This document shows, piece after piece, positions 1 through 12,302 of a stretch of 64,000 nt of DNA (its first letter is position 1; each line of letters begins with the position of its first letter). The notes beneath the pieces were generated by a model, which was not told where the DNA came from, searched no databases, and was given only the letters and a program-made list of their open reading frames with translations. Origin of the DNA: Ciona savignyi (taxonomy: Eukaryota; Chordata; Ascidiacea; Phlebobranchia; Cionidae); assembly GCA_000149265.1 (NCBI GenBank), contig CH003364.1:2330359-2394358 (forward strand). Direction: 5' to 3'. The translations under genes were made by a program, and so were the position numbers.

Positions 1-400
1 GTTCAGTTGTAAGTGGTTCAGTTAAAAGGGTTCAGTTAAAAGAGTTTCATTGAAGAGAGTTCAGTTGAAAGTGGTTTAGTTGATAGGGGTTCAGTTGAAA
101 GGGGTTCAGTTGTAAAGGGGTTCAGTTGTAAAGGGGTTCAGTTGTAAGGGGTTTAGTTGTAAGGGGTTCAGTTGTAGGGATTCAGTTGTAAAGGGGTTCA
201 GTTGTAAAGGGGTTCAGTTGTAAAGGGGTTCAGTTAAAATAGGTTCAGTTGTAAAGGGGTTCAATTAAAAGGGGTTCAGTTGTAAAGGGGTTCAGTTAAA
301 AGGGGTTTAGTTGTAAAGGGGTTCAGTTGTAGGGGTTCAGTTGTAAGGGGTTTAGTTGTAAGGGGTTCAGTTGTAAGGGGTACAGTTGTCATGGAACCGT
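1..400. repeat. Minisatellite, GGTTCAGTTGTAAAGG-type units
   Basis: Tandem array of roughly 14-17 bp units built on GGGGTTCAGTTGTAAA, with variants in which GTTGTAAA becomes GTTAAAA or GTTGTAGG. About 25 units are visible. The array runs off the left edge of the window, so its full length is unknown. Unit lengths vary, which is typical of replication slippage. No coding sense is seen. Confidence 0.93.
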
Positions 401-3400
401 GTTAACTACGTCTCTAATCATATAGGTTTATATATCAAAAGGTTGTTAGATTGAAACAAACTGTTGACTATGCGGTACTGTTCTTGGGCAAGACAATTAG
501 TGCGTTTATAAAACACTACAACATATCGAGTCTAGTTTAGTTTTTTGCTCCTTTATTACATTAAAAAAGAATCGCATATTTATTTTAAGTTACGCAGGCA
601 AGATAAAACGGCAAAACTACAGTAGTTAAAACACATCAGTGAAAACACACGATATAACGGAGGGAAAAAATGACGCGGCCGCACTAAACCTTATACATTT
701 ACTAAATTAACAGAAATTGCGACAGAAAACTTTAAATCAAAATTAATAAAATTAAAGTCTTGATCAAGAGTGTGCAAATACGACCCAGTACTGAGGTGGC
801 TCGGCTTTGGTTAATTCGGCAGTGGTCTCATATATTCAATAAGTTTCAACCCTAGAAAATTGAAGTGCGTCGCAAACCATGTGGCCAGCAGCCAAGATTG
901 TGGGGAATTCTTCTGAGGCCACCGAATTTCAGATTTTCCAGAACATGTAAGCCAATAATCCAAAAACAATGCTAGGAATATTTTTTCTTCTATACATCGA
1001 TTTCAACCAGATGGAGAACTCTTTCCGTTCTAAACTAGTGCTACCATCAAATTTAGGTATAAACAAACGTCATGATAAAACTCTCGAAAAGTTTAAAACT
1101 GGACAGGCGACTTTTTCTGGTCCAATCAAAAATTAGTTGGCGATCAGAAAAAATGGCCACCCGAGGTTTTTTTTAAAAGGGAAAGAAAAGTGATATGTAG
1201 TATCTGACTATCTGAGTTCGTTAAATTTTCCGGGCGTTTCCCAGTAGATCAAAAAAAGCAAATTCGGTGACATTTCAACACGGCTATTCTGTAATTACAT
1301 TACTTGCGCGCGCGTGTTATGCTGATCTCGCTGTAATCAGCAAAAAGTCTCTTTTCGGGACAATTTGTTTTTCCATCTATACAGACGAACTAAAGCTAAT
1401 ATTGGGACTTAGCGGTAAGGAAAAGTAGCAGAAGTGACCGGTTAGTTTATACGCACAATAGTCTATATACTTAATGTGATCATTATTCAATCGAGCTTAA
1501 ATTTTATGTCCTTTTTAATACAGACATACTACAATTCAATTGCCTATCATAAGCCTTTCAGTGCTAAATTATATTGGGCCTGTCCTATCAGAGTACAATG
1601 AGTTAACAATTGTCATGCGGGTTGGAGAAATTGGATTGGAAAAAAGGCTAATGTAGTGACGCGCTGTGGTATGGTAGGTTGGTCCGTCAGTCGGGCATCA
1701 GCGGAGTTGGAAATCGACCGTTTTCAATCGCTTGTGTCATTGGACCAGCCGTTCTATGCCTTTTTGGAATTACACAGGAGTTTCCTCTCCTATCCCGTGG
1801 TTTAAAGACCATAATAGGCTATAAAGGTTTTTATATTACAGAATGCGTATGTCAATAGGTTTGATATCGTAAAAAGCGCTGCATTATAACACATTGTATA
1901 TGTTGCCCTAATATAAATGATCTGGTCATACTGGGAATGATATAGTTGAATTCTCAAAGAAAGTACAAAAATGCGAAACGAAACCAAAAAAGATTACCGG
2001 AAGAAATCTTTTCGTTGGAAGAAATCATTGGATCTTGGAGTTTCAATTCATTTACCAAAGATTTTGCTACGTTGTAACTTTTTACAAAAATCGTTTTAAG
2101 AAGACAAATATTTACTCTACGTTGCGTCACGGTTACCGGATCCAAAAATTCTGTTCATGTATTTGTCCTCATCCTTTTCGGTACTCTATGATGTTTTTTC
2201 GCTTCCGGTCTTTAATTTTTCAATTATTCTTGGCATTGTTTAAAGTTTCGCGTAATATTTTTGATTATTCAGATTGCATTTTTCTTAAAGTTTCATCAGC
2301 TTTAAAGAAAATAGATTGAGTGTGGACAATTTCTATCTTCACCAATACAGAAAGGCATATTACGTCGGTCATCAGGGGGTTATGATTGTCAAATGTAATA
2401 AAATAACAAGGACCTTTCTGTATTAAATGGTTGTCGATTTTGCCCAGTAGAGTGTAGGATAGATAGGTTCAGATATATAGATAGGTTACACAAACACAAT
2501 ATATAGGTTACACAAACATAAGCTGTCGCTTAAACAGCCATACTTAGGAGTAGGAAATGCATGGGGAATTTTGATACGGGCAATAGTGAGATTACCGCGC
2601 GTCTAGCGTCGGATTACGGGAAGTTATTCTGATATGTTGTGTATAATTAAAAATGTCCCAGGATTTTTAGTTTAACCCATTTATCTGCTAAGTATAACTG
2701 ATGTCCGTGTGCCTTGTCCGATATTTTACAAAACGCCGCAATGGCGGCAGTGTGTTCTGCCAAATAACCTAATGGGTTATTGCCAGCGAGCAGTTTCGAA
2801 TCTGCAACCATTTGACTGAAAGTTGACGAAGTAACCCACCAAGGTATTCAAGGGAACGAAATGAATAAAAAAAAATTAAATATTAATGCCACGGAAAATA
2901 TTGGTTGTAGATAAATAAAATTTTTATACATTTGCTTCCCGTTGAACTTTAAAATAAACGTTTTACGTCACTATAGGTTTTCCGGCATAAAATAAGTCAT
3001 TTCTAAAACGCGGAATTGTGAAAATACGGCAATTTATACTTGTATTTAGCCACAACCGCACTGAGAATAAAACTGGAACGATGCATTATTTTTACTATTT
3101 TTTAACCAATCCTAACAGCATTTATGCTTAAAGTGAATTTTTAGCTGTTTCCGAATTTTAATTCCGTATTTTTTGTCCTTTATTTCCGTCTTTTATTTTA
3201 TTTTTTAGCGTTTTTTAGAATAAGTACTTTCTTACAGAGAGTATAATGACGATGGTCTAACGTTTTATTACTTTATTTACTTATATTGCAGTTAGGTTTA
3301 ACTTTATGTATAGATTCTATTATACCGTTTCGCCTCTTGTTTTTACGCTTTTTAAATCTACCAGTTTTAACGAATAAGATAACCGATCCTTCTTATCCTA

Positions 3401-3740
3401 AACACTTTGTCGGTAACCTGTAGCACTATATAGAACTAAAAAAGTAGTCTGTAAAGTATTACCTTTGCTCATACAAGATAACCAAATGCAATCTAAAAAT
3501 TAAACATGTCTATAAAATGACGAATGTAAATTAACTGTTGTATGCACAAGATCTTGTTGAAAAATGACACGGGTTTTTACATTGGATATCAGCTCACAAA
3601 AAAATCACATAATAAAGCGAGAAATAAACTGCATGTCTAACAAAGATGAATGTCAAAATATTTCTGTACCCGGCCACTAATTACTGTTTTTTTTTAATAA
3701 AACTTCTTTGGTACCAGTACCCTAGTTTTAAATGTAATGT
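401..3740. other. Intergenic, no gene recognised
   Basis: AT-rich sequence without an open reading frame that looks coding. The only long frame (2035-2319 +) has no recognisable domain and biased low-complexity composition. The stretch holds one old, degenerate SINE copy near 2.56-2.85 kb. Upstream regulatory DNA of the IK gene presumably lies at the right end, but I see no defined motif. Confidence 0.6.
2557..2846 (-). mobile_element. Old degenerate tRNA-derived SINE copy
   Basis: Shares scattered blocks with the better copies at 31.5 and 36.5 kb: the ACGGGCAAT block, the CGCGTCTAGCGTCGG-like block (consensus CGCGCCCATCGTCGG), TGTTGTGTAT, and near the right end GCGAGCAGTTTCGAATCTGCAACC-like tRNA box B sequence. 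It is much more diverged than the others and interrupted near 2640-2760, so it is an older insertion. Confidence 0.6.
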
Positions 3741-3741
3741 C

Positions 3742-3751
3742 ATTTAAGCAG
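3742..3751 (+). promoter_or_regulatory. Putative splice acceptor upstream of IK start
   Basis: The sequence CATTTAAGCAG ends at 3751, 35 bases before the IK start codon, and no candidate upstream coding exon is visible. In tunicates this arrangement often marks the site where a spliced leader is added in trans. A conventional 5'UTR intron is the alternative. Confidence 0.4.
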
Positions 3752-3786
3752 ATTCACCTGGAGTTGGCATATTAAAAAAGTTTTTA

Positions 3787-5355
3787 ATGGCGACCGAAGT
3801 TTTTTCGAATCCTCTTCCTCCAGAAATGGAGGACGGGGGATCACATGAACAACCTTTAACTAATGCTGATTTCCGGAAGTTTCTTACCACTCCAAAACGA
3901 GGAGATGGCAAAGGGTCGGGAGAAAAAACCAAGCGTGGATTTGCCACTCCGAAGGATTACACTGCTAATGAATCTGCAGCAGAACAAAGACGAAAGAAAA
4001 AGAATTTCTATGCCAAGCTAAAAAAACAAGAGATGGAGCGACAGGCTGAGCTTGATAAGAAGTATCGCGATCGATCTAAAGAGCGTAGGGAAGGCACTGG
4101 TGATTACAATGACGTTGAACTTATCAACACCACTGCTGATTACAGAGCAGTTGGCCCGTCCGCTGAATTCCACAGAACCTCGGCTGAAAAACGTCGACAA
4201 GTGATCCAGGAGTCGAAGTTTTTGGGAGGTGACATGGCTCACACTCATCTTGTGAAAGGACTGGACTTTGCTTTGTTGCAGAAAGTGAGAGCGGAGATTT
4301 CTACAAAGGAAACTGAGGAAGATGAACTTGATTCTATTCTGGAGAAAGGTGAGGAAGAGCCAGAGGAAGTGCCGGAAAGCACAGAAGTATTTGATGAAAT
4401 ACACAACAAAATGGCAAAAAATGTTGTTCGACTTCTCTTTCATACCAAAGTGCCACAACGTAACGACACATTTTTACCAGGTCGCATGGCGTATGTATTT
4501 GACTTGGAAGAAGATGCAGAATCTGAACTTCCTACCACATTAATTCGTAGCAAAGCAGACTGCCCAAATCTGGAAGTGCACACCACACTATCCACAAATG
4601 ATATTGTCATCAACAAACTTACTCAGATTTTAGCATACCTAAGGCAAGGTGTAAAGGAAAAACACAAAAAAAAGAAAGAAAAAAAATCGAAAGTAGAGGA
4701 GAAAGAAGCAAAATCAGTGGAAGCGAGTATGAGCATCTATGAGGATGCTGGTGAATATGTACCGTCACTGAAAAAATCATCAAAACGTAAAAAAGTGGGT
4801 GTTGGTCCATACTTTGAAAAACCAAAGACTGAGGAGAGTGCAGAGAATCTACAAGCGGCTGCAAACGCCTCTGTCAAGCAGCTTGTGAAGAGCATCAACG
4901 ATAAAGCCGCAGCCGATAAAAGCAAACAGGCAGAGCAGGAAGCAAAGAACAAAACTAAAGGAAATCCGCTAATCGGAAGCAGTGGTTCCAATGTACCAGA
5001 CAGCTATGCTGAATGTTACCCATCGATGCAATTCAACATGGGCGCTCTTGGAGGGGACAGTGACGACGAGGCTGATTATTCTAAAATGGACAATGGAAAT
5101 AAAAAAGGAGTTGTCGGAAGATGGGATTTTGACTCCCAAGAAGAGTACAGCAGTTACATGTCGAAGAAAGAAGCGATGCCAAAGGCAGCTTTCCAGTACG
5201 GTATTAAAATGTCCGGTGGCCGAAAGACCAGGAGAACCAAGGAGCAAAACGATAAGCAGAAATTTAACAGAGAACTGCAACAAATTCAACAAATAATTAC
5301 AAAAAGAAAGGGAGGTTCTACGAAAGAGAGCGACTATAAAAAACCGAAATACTAA
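3787..5355 (+). CDS. IK: Protein Red / IK, spliceosomal B-complex factor
   Basis: Intronless 522-residue frame encoding the orthologue of human IK (RED, about 557 aa), a nuclear protein that joins the spliceosome as part of the B complex. The N-terminal RED domain is clear: LTNADFRKFL near residues 25-34, the basic YAKLKKQEMER helix, YRDRSKERREG and the VGPSAEFHRT / FLGGDMAHTHLVKGLDFALL blocks by about residue 165. The C-terminal domain is also clear: YFEKPK, SYAECYP, DYSKMDNGNKKG, GRWDFDSQEEY, PKAAFQYGIKMS, GRKTRR and a terminal KKPKY. The middle carries a lysine/glutamate run (about residues 293-312) where vertebrate IK has a long RE/RD/ED dipeptide tract; that tract is missing. AATAAA follows at 5542. 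The next gene starts on the same strand 630 bp downstream. Identity is near certain. Confidence 0.96.
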   Translation: MATEVFSNPLPPEMEDGGSHEQPLTNADFRKFLTTPKRGDGKGSGEKTKRGFATPKDYTANESAAEQRRKKKNFYAKLKKQEMERQAELDKKYRDRSKERREGTGDYNDVELINTTADYRAVGPSAEFHRTSAEKRRQVIQESKFLGGDMAHTHLVKGLDFALLQKVRAEISTKETEEDELDSILEKGEEEPEEVPESTEVFDEIHNKMAKNVVRLLFHTKVPQRNDTFLPGRMAYVFDLEEDAESELPTTLIRSKADCPNLEVHTTLSTNDIVINKLTQILAYLRQGVKEKHKKKKEKKSKVEEKEAKSVEASMSIYEDAGEYVPSLKKSSKRKKVGVGPYFEKPKTEESAENLQAAANASVKQLVKSINDKAAADKSKQAEQEAKNKTKGNPLIGSSGSNVPDSYAECYPSMQFNMGALGGDSDDEADYSKMDNGNKKGVVGRWDFDSQEEYSSYMSKKEAMPKAAFQYGIKMSGGRKTRRTKEQNDKQKFNRELQQIQQIITKRKGGSTKESDYKKPKY

Positions 5356-5541
5356 GTTTTTTTCCTACCCTTTTTTAATGGCTAGAAGTAATAATATGGT
5401 GCAGTTTTAAGAGTTAAGACCAACAGTTTTTAAACATAGAGATATGTGCCCCCTGCAAGAGTATGTTTAAGTTGAACTTTCTAGGTTTAAAAACTTAAAC
5501 AAAACTGTCAATTTTTAGTCAAGAGCCCATTTTCTATTTCA

Positions 5542-5547
5542 AATAAA
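5542..5547 (+). terminator. Poly(A) signal of IK
   Basis: AATAAA, 187 bases after the IK stop codon and about 420 bases before the splice acceptor in front of SREK1. It is the first canonical hexamer after the stop. Confidence 0.55.
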
Positions 5548-5953
5548 CCTTCCATCTTTTTACACCTTCTAATTTCGTTTATTTGTCATCATCTTCTCCA
5601 TAATTGTTTCAATGCATTATGGGAAATATTGTTGTATGATGGAAAACTGTAGAAAACTGCTCCAAATTTAGATTTTTATTCTTGAGTAATATTGATACCT
5701 TCAGCACACTCGCCATTAAAGTTTTAAACCTTTTTTGTGTCATGATTTGTTGACATTTACCTGTACAACGTTGCACTGTATTACGTTGTCCTGTTTGTGT
5801 TTACATATGATTCTCTATATCAAATTAGTCATTAATTAAAACCTGCTCAATTCATTTAAAGTCATTGATAACATCTTTATAACAAACATTCTGTGTCGTT
5901 ACAGGATACTTAGGAAGCAAATAGGTTTCTACTGTAATTGACACCCATTTTTA

Positions 5954-5964
5954 GCCCTTTCCAG
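5954..5964 (+). promoter_or_regulatory. Putative splice acceptor upstream of SREK1 start
   Basis: A good pyrimidine tract and CAG (AGCCCTTTCCAG) end at 5964, 21 bases before the SREK1 start codon. No upstream exon is evident in the 420 bases back to the IK poly(A) signal. This fits either a trans-spliced leader or a 5'UTR intron. Confidence 0.45.
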
Positions 5965-5985
5965 GCGACCTTTCCAATCAAGAAA

Positions 5986-8900
5986 ATGGCTGTTGCAAGC
6001 AGAGTGGCGCAAGTAACCAACATTGCTCCAACAGCCACCATTGACCAAGTGAAGACACTGTTTGACCATCTTGGCATGATAGAAGAATATGAAGTCTTTC
6101 CGAAAAACCCGTGAGTTTAGTTTTACTGCACTTTATTATTGTAGGGAGTGCCTCTGCAACCATACCATATGGCATGTACATGTGCTAAATAAGTGATAGA
6201 TCTGTACATTTTGTAAAAAAAATTGTTTTAACGTTATTTAGATGTAAGTTCAGTATTTTTTGTTTGGAAAATATCTACTAAATTACCTAAAATCTACAAG
6301 AGCATTTAAAAATAATTGATGACACAGCCTAAATCCGCCTGCCAATTATTACTTTGAGCCCGCTGTGTTTGGTGATATATCTAATTTTATGATCTTGATC
6401 GTGTGTTTTTTTTAATCGATTTTGTGTATATACTAACTTCATAAATCTTACCACAGAGACCCCAACAACCCAGGCACCAAGGTAGCGTTTATAAAATACT
6501 TTGATCCGGACTGTGTCTGTGTGGCCCAGCATCTCACAAGTACAGTTTTCATTGACCGGGCTCTAATTTGTGTGCCACACGATGATGGTAAGCAGTAATA
6601 ATAAACCATATAGTGTGCACTAATTATATGCTGTTTTATTTAAACATGAACATTGGATGTTAATAAATTTTAATTCTGTGTGGTATTAGATAGGGCTTAT
6701 AAATATGTTTGTTTTTGTGTATTAAACAGAATCGTCGACACCGAAGAAAGGTGCTTGTTCTATCAACACTTCATAACATGTATTATAAGTGGCATACGTG
6801 CTTACACTAATTAACCGTATAACTTAAAAATAGTACAAAATGAATGGTAAGTTTGGAACAGCTGTGAATAATCTAAGTAGTGTGTAATGTGCATCCTACT
6901 GATGCCTCCAGTTAACGGTGTTGTGTTGTATACTTTACAGGTTTCAATGCCTTCCGAAATCTGGCAGTCATATGAAGTCTAAATTTTGCTTTGAAAATAT
7001 TTAATATTCTAATTCATTCTAGTCAAAGTCCTCATGATGTAATCATGTATAATTTAATATTTCTTTAATGAAGAATTAGCTGATAACTATGCAAGTTTAT
7101 TGTCATATAATGTATTCGTAATTCTAATATTCATAAGTTGCCCTAATGTGGCATGCCAAGCTCACATATCTCTTTTTGTTTTTCTTTGCTCAGAAGAGTC
7201 AGCAGCCTTCTCCATTGGCCAGAAACCACCAAGATTTATCGTCTTTTTTGTTCTATTTTTTTCACCAACACAAAATAAAATTCTCTTGTTTTTGTTTCTC
7301 TCTGTGTTATACAGATTGAGGCAAGACTGCGCGGACCACACACAGCTCTGCTTACTTGTCCATGTTTTGTTTAACTATTTGATGCACAAGTTGTATCCCA
7401 AACGACCGGTACTTTGAACGATGTATACTTAACTTTAAAACCGACCATACAAATCAAACATTTGATAACTTATGCTAGCTCTTGTTAATCTGTGCAATAA
7501 AGAGTAATACACGCAAGTCAATTGGTTGCCACAACAGCTTTCTGATTCCTTGTTTACAATTCCAGAAAACTTCCCCGATGAAGAGGAGGCAATGAAACTT
7601 GCAACTCCTGCGACCGCTATTATACAGGTATGTCTATGTCCATTGCTGGAAAAATCTATTAGTAATTCCGGAATTCTAAACAACTTTTGTAAAATGACTG
7701 AATTAATCCATGTGATTCTCTCAAGAAAATACATTTTTTAGTTTTTCTATCAACAATATGTACTTGTACTTGGGCAATGTGTCCTGCCTCGGTAAAATTA
7801 CTATGGGAAAAAGAATCACAAAATCAGCCATTCTTAGTATCACATTTATACCATAGTAATGGTTATAAATTTAATTTCGCAATTTATGCCCACTTTGTCC
7901 AGAAATTAACGCCATCTACAATCCAATTATAAAATTCAACCAACATTTTTAATAGTATTTGTATATAACATTTTGTAACTTAGCTGACTTTTGTAGGTAT
8001 CAATATATTCCAGCTAGTGTTATTTCTATCGCAAACTCCCAATAGACTGTTGCATGCTATAATTTTAAAATTAACTTTATGCCTAACATTTTTTACTGTC
8101 AGATGTTGAAATCTGCAATCCTTGTGTAGACAGTAGATACGCATCCGCTATACTTATTATTTGTATCCTATTTTAATGACGTGTTCTAACGTTTGACATA
8201 ATAAATGGGGCAAAAAATGAATTAACCAAAAAAACTAAATATATATATGAAGGTTAGACCTAACACCCTTTTCAATTGCAGGCAGGAGGAGTCATTGACC
8301 ATAACAAACTTGATGAAATCAAACGAACCATTTATGTTGCCAACATTGATTCCAAGGTAAACAACATTGTTTTGCCATCTGTAGGTGTAAATTAACTGGA
8401 AAAAATCAAATTACTTGGAAAGAGTTTTAGGCGACTTTTATTTCACCAGTGCTTTAGATGAAAATTCCTTTTTTTTTCAGGTTGCAACAGTAGATCAGCT
8501 GACTGCTTTCTTTGGATCGTGCGGTCAAGTGAAGTTTGTCCGAATGACGGGGGATGAAAGTGAACCGACAAGATTCGCGTTCGTCGAGTTCGGTGCGATT
8601 GAGAATGCAGAGAAAGCAATGCAACTGAATGGCCAGCTCTATGGTGATAAACCACTAGAGTAAGTAACAATTACAATTGTTACTTTGATCGGTCTGTTAC
8701 TGGTGATCATTGGTTCATAGAAGGAAAAGGATGGTGACAGGTGTGTTAGCTGCACAGTCAAATCCCAAAAACGCCAGCTCCCCAACACTTATTAAATATG
8801 TTGATATGATTTTCGGTTATAACGGAGTTATACCATTAGCAGTGTTTACACAAGTTATTGGTGGCAATAATTTTATTTTTAAGTTAACTGTTTTAAAATG

Positions 8901-10844
8901 TTGCATTGTAGACCATCACAAATATGACTAGTAAGTTTAATCCATGATTGCATTGGTGTTGTCTCTATCCAAATCAGTTGCACTTCTAATGGTATCTATT
9001 CTTAAATCAATTATTTATAATTTAAAATTTAAATATGGGCGAAAAATTTTAGGAAAGAAGACATTTTTTTTCGTGCAAAATAAATGATATAAAAACATAA
9101 CATTTTCGTGTTTGGTTGATAAAATAATCATCAGCATTTACCAATGTAACTGAACAGAGCAAATCTACTACCAACTATGCTTTTTTATTCAAATATTGAT
9201 TATGGATAAATATTCTGAAATAACAGGGCTTCATCCATTATTTATGCAAGAATTTTAAAATTGGATTTACTGCAGATCTAAGGCTTGAACGCATAAAAAC
9301 ATTGGTGCAATTTACACAATCGTAGAAAATTAAAGTTGCTTGAATTAATCACAACGTCATACCTACTTACGTAATGCAGTATTATGCATTTTTGATAAAC
9401 AACAGTTTTGCAAAGAGACTTTTATGCAAATACTTTGCTTTTGGGTGAAAGTGATTTAATGCTAATTTTTTTTTCTGCAGCATAAGTCCCTCAAACAATG
9501 CTATAGTAAAGCCGGCATCAAAACCTGTAAACGAGGTGGCAACTAAGGAGATTGATGAGGCCATGAAGCGAGTGCGTGAAGCGCAGTCACTCATCTCACG
9601 AGCACTTGACCCTGAAAAATCACGTAAGAGAGATTCGGTTTATGGTTAATAATAATGTGTTTGTACAACATAGGTTTAGACTGTATTGATTTATGCATTC
9701 AGGTCATGGTGATAATTTTGGATGGACATTGCAGTGTTAACAATAATGTTTTGTGCAGGACGACGGAGTCGCAGTCGATCAAAGTCACGACATCGGCACC
9801 GACGACGATCAAGGAGCCGGGATCGTTCTCGGAGGAGAAAATCTCGCTCCAGATCCCGGGGTAGAAGCAGAAGATCAAGATCGAGGTCGAAAAGGTCAGT
9901 TTCCTCTTCAATTATTTTGATTTTCTTACTTTTTATGTCTAACATATAATATTGAAGACCTTAAATTAAATAACAGCAAATTTATGTTATATGTCTCACA
10001 AAACAAACACCAAGTCATAAAACTCGGTTTATTTAAAGGTCAGAAATCGGCAATTTCAGTGCCATGTTGGTAGACCTAAAATATTTCTATAGACTAATTT
10101 GTATAAATTTGTTATGTCTGTATTATAGGACAGGAGTTGTTTGAAATTCAATACACTGTTGTTTAAACTGAATCTAAGCCCACTTAAAGCCTATGCCGAA
10201 ATTAATACTCTCATTTTTTATTTCATTGTGACTAATGATTATCAAAATATTTGTATTATATTAATTGTCTAAGCAAAATGGATTTGCTGTGCTTGAGGCA
10301 CCTCCTTACATTAAAAAAACTATTGTTTGTGTTTTGTTACAGACGAAGTCACCGCACTCGTAGCCGCAGTCGAGACAGAAAACGTAGAAAATCCCGTTCA
10401 AGATCGCGCAAGCGCTCAAGATCCGGATCGCGAAGTAAAAAGTAAGCTCTCGAGTATTTAAACGTTAATCTTTGAAACCCAATTTTCACTTTCAATGGGG
10501 TGCAATTACAGCCCTTTTCACGGCCAGAGCACTTCGTTATTATTTGACTGAGCAGTCAGCTAAATTTAAAACAATAGAAACGTCTCAATTATACAATACA
10601 CTGCTAATAGCTTTTGGTTTAGATTGTGACAAATAAATCGAACCTTTACTCTTTCACCTTAAGGTCGAGCAGGTCACACAAGAAGGACCGCAAACGGGAT
10701 CGAGATCATAAAGACCGCGATAAAGATCGAAAAAAGAGCAAAGAGAGCAGCGGAAAAACAAACGGAGCCGAAAAGGAGATGTCCGAGAATATTGCTCCGA
10801 AGCAAAACGGAGAAGCAACTGCCCCTGCCACTGCAACTGCGTGA
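5986..10844 (+). CDS. SREK1: Splicing regulatory glutamine/lysine-rich protein 1 (SREK1/SFRS12)
   Basis: Nine coding exons joined in phase: 5986-6110, 6457-6587, 7566-7627, 8282-8356, 8481-8659, 9481-9623, 9759-9894, 10343-10441, 10664-10844, giving 376 aa (human long form 508). RRM1 spans about residues 5-85 and includes VAQHLTSTVFIDRALI, close to the vertebrate protein. A linker (DEEEAMKLATPA) and IDHNKLDEIKRTIYVANIDS lead into RRM2 (about 119-195) with GQVKFVRMTGDE, PTRFAFVEF and SNNAIVKP. EAMKRVREAQSLIS follows, then an RS domain (about 240-330) and a charged lysine-rich tail. The protein is a nuclear SR-related regulator of splice-site choice. Its RS region is shorter than in vertebrates. 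Exon 6 to 9 boundaries fall inside the RS domain. AATAAA is at 11067. Family assignment is firm; alternative exons are possible between exons 2 and 3. Confidence 0.92.
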
Positions 10845-11949
10845 ACTAAAATACGCTTATACGGTAGTTGTACAACTCTCTAACTTACAGCACTGTCAGT
10901 CACGACTCGGAACCGGCTGTCGTTGCTGGTGAGTTGCCAACTCTGAAACCACAACCTGATTTTAGTGCGTCTGTAAATATTCGTTCCATTGCATATTTTC
11001 GCGATTTTGAGACTTTTCAACCATCGATCATTATTGTACAGCCTTATTTGAGGTATAGTTGAGAAAAATAAAAGAGAAAAATCGTTGGGGAATTAAGTTT
11101 GTATCGATAAAGAGCGATGCATTGAACCTATGTTAATAGAGAACCCGTGTTTTTCCTTGTTTTATGAACATTTCATCTTGTCGCCGAATATCGCGGTGAT
11201 TTGATGAGTCGTTTCTGAAAAAGCAAGTTTTAATAAATCAATCTATTAAAGTCTTTTAAGACAAGTAACATTTTAAGAAAGGTATGTTTAGTTTTTTTAA
11301 TGTTACCTAAATTTGAATTATAAGAACTCTTTTAATCAGCACAACACCAAATCCATTGTTATTTTTGGCGGTAGACTGTATTCATTGAATGTGCAAATGT
11401 GCTTTATCCTAAACTCTTCCTCGACCATGGTAAGTCTTTGGGCTCAGGCAAGAGCTTTCTTCGTATTTTAATGCCTGAAAATTGTTTTGGTTGGCACCCT
11501 GGTGTTCCTAAACAAAATCTGTCCGCCAGGGCACAATCCTTTGCGTGGGGGGTCATCAGTGTAATGTCACAATGAAATTACATGCGGATCATGCATAACC
11601 ATTTACTGAATACACTGACGATTCGTTTTTATGTTAAAACTAATTAAATACAAATGAAATCTTATTTTGTATAAAATAGGATTATATGGTTTAGTTTCGT
11701 GTAGCGCACACTAAAAGTTTTAAAATTAATGACATCAAATATATTTTTTATGTACTCTTCAAGTTGCTGGTAGCGGCAACTGCTGGCAAACAGTCGAATA
11801 CCTTAGCAGTTAGTGCGCTGTTTTTCGACGCGTGTGTTAAATATTGCCAAAACTAACCGATAAAGGAATGTCTTAATTATATATAACACACAAAAATAAC
11901 CGACGGTGGTCAAGAGTTATCTAAAAGTTACTCGTTTGAGAACACACGT
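10845..11949. other. SREK1 3'UTR and intergenic DNA
   Basis: AATAAA at 11067-11072 probably ends the SREK1 transcript. The remaining 0.9 kb is AT-rich, and I see no gene or structured element before the SINE that begins near 11950. Confidence 0.55.
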
Positions 11950-12203
11950 TTAGGATAGAATAGGATATTCATGTTTATCCCTGGGAAAACCAAGGGGGTT
12001 AACACACGGGAAATCGTCAGATCGCGCAATTGTACAGTGTTGTGTATGATCTACAGGTTCCTTTAATTTAGTAGAACACATTAATCCGCTGGGTTCAGGC
12101 AATGTGCCTAGAGTGCCTTGCCTAAGAGCACCACCGACCAGTTTCGCACCTGCAACCATTCGGCTGAAAGGCGACCTACCAAACCACCAGACTAATCTGT
12201 TGG
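11950..12203 (-). mobile_element. tRNA-derived SINE copy
   Basis: Read on the minus strand it begins with a tRNA-like head (GTCTGGTGGTTTGGTAGGTC, then GGTTGCAGGTGCGAAAC as box B), passes through the body containing the ACCCGACGATGG region (partly deleted here) and ends in CACGGG..ATAAACATGAATATCC followed by a TATTCTATCC tail. It matches the copies at 31.5, 35.5, 35.9, 36.5 and 63.3 kb. Confidence 0.82.
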
Positions 12204-12302
12204 AAAAACTTGTTTACAAGGTAATCTGACAATTACCCATGTAATAACGCCCCTTGCGCTTTTCCAATCACCCAAATGACGAGTGGGGATGCTGACCGAT
12301 TT

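Noticed and set aside
1..400. Regular repeats at the window start considered as a CRISPR-like array
   Set aside because: There are no unique spacers, units are only 14-17 bp, and the genome is eukaryotic; it is a minisatellite.
4018..4458. 146-codon minus-strand frame opposite IK
   Set aside because: It is a shadow of the highly charged IK coding sequence and has no independent support.
11950..12159. Recurrent minus-strand frames reading STKLKE...HTQH..IAPVTRRW at 11.95, 35.83, 36.52 and 61.03 kb
   Set aside because: They are translations of the SINE body, repeated because the SINE is repeated; not a gene family.
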